64,000 nt of DNA from Daedaleopsis sinensis (taxonomy: Eukaryota > Basidiomycota > Agaricomycetes > Polyporales > Polyporaceae), in contig CM066306.1 in NCBI GenBank assembly GCA_033807695.1, positions 1,116,001 through 1,180,000 of the forward strand. Direction: 5' to 3'. Of the stretch, positions 63,879 through 64,000 are shown piece after piece. The number at the start of each line of letters is the position of its first letter. Position 1 is the stretch's first letter. Both the position numbers and the translations under genes were made by a program. The notes under the pieces are model-generated. The model was not told the origin of the DNA. It worked only from the letters and a program-made list of their open reading frames with translations, and did not search any database.

Positions 63879-64000
63879 ATGAATAATTCTCAGGCCGAGC
63901 TATTTCTTCTACCGCGAGGTAACCCCTTCGCCAATAATCTCCACCACTTCTTACCCGACCTCCCTTCCTCCTGGCTCCCCGACGCCCGCTCCCCCTCCCG
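63879..64000 (+). CDS. Possible start of a gene truncated by the window edge
   Basis: ATG 63879 opens a frame with no stop to the end of the window (MNNSQAELFLLPRGNPFANN, then a Pro/Ser-rich stretch, about 40 codons). Too short to identify. The sharp change to C-rich, codon-biased sequence after 63900 supports coding, but it could equally be an internal exon or chance. Confidence 0.35.
   Translation, partial: MNNSQAELFLLPRGNPFANNLHHFLPDLPSSWLPDARSPS

Overview
This window is nuclear DNA from a basidiomycete fungus, most likely an Agaricomycete (mushroom or wood-decay polypore type). The evidence is GC-rich genes packed on both strands, many introns of about 50-70 nt with GT..AG ends, and families typical of this group: a DUF6534-like 7-TM protein, a fungal fucosyltransferase-like type II membrane enzyme, a class-4-like G-alpha, Ser/Thr-rich secreted proteins and a GH45/expansin-like enzyme. 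Gene models were read by eye from reading frames and splice signals. Exon ends quoted exactly were phase-checked; others are approximate.

Layout. 1-5.8 kb: a 5'-truncated WW-MyTH4-RhoGAP protein and a BTB protein. 5.93-9.99 kb: a complete hAT DNA transposon with a 12-bp terminal inverted repeat, a perfect 8-bp target duplication and an eight-exon transposase that reads through without a stop. 10.2-17.0 kb: a G-alpha subunit lacking its catalytic Gln, a sparse 2-kb gap, and a DUF6534-like membrane protein. 18.2-20.6 kb: two divergent Thr-rich secreted proteins and a decayed tail copy. 21.5-27.5 kb: a fucosyltransferase-like protein with a MITE in one intron, an SDR-fold protein without the catalytic Tyr/Lys, and RACK1/CPC2 carrying snoRNA U24/snR24 in an intron. 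A second U24 copy lies on the opposite strand just upstream. 27.8-38.3 kb: nucleoside hydrolase, fucose-permease-like MFS transporter, a conserved acidic protein and a bZIP factor with a His-rich tail. 38.4-43.7 kb: gene-poor. 43.7-57.2 kb: Gly/Ser-rich secreted protein, EXS/Erd1-like membrane protein, NAD formate dehydrogenase, GH45/expansin-like enzyme, GCN5 acetyltransferase, and ER cyclophilin. 57.3-59.5 kb: a 2170-bp foldback element with perfect 731-bp inverted arms and an 8-bp target duplication. 60.1-64 kb: a Cys-rich single-pass surface protein, a small 4-TM protein and the start of a truncated ORF.

There is no obvious metabolic cluster; most genes are independent housekeeping, signalling or secretory genes. 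The most unusual content is mobile or non-coding: the foldback element, the intact hAT element, the intronic MITE and the duplicated U24 snoRNA.
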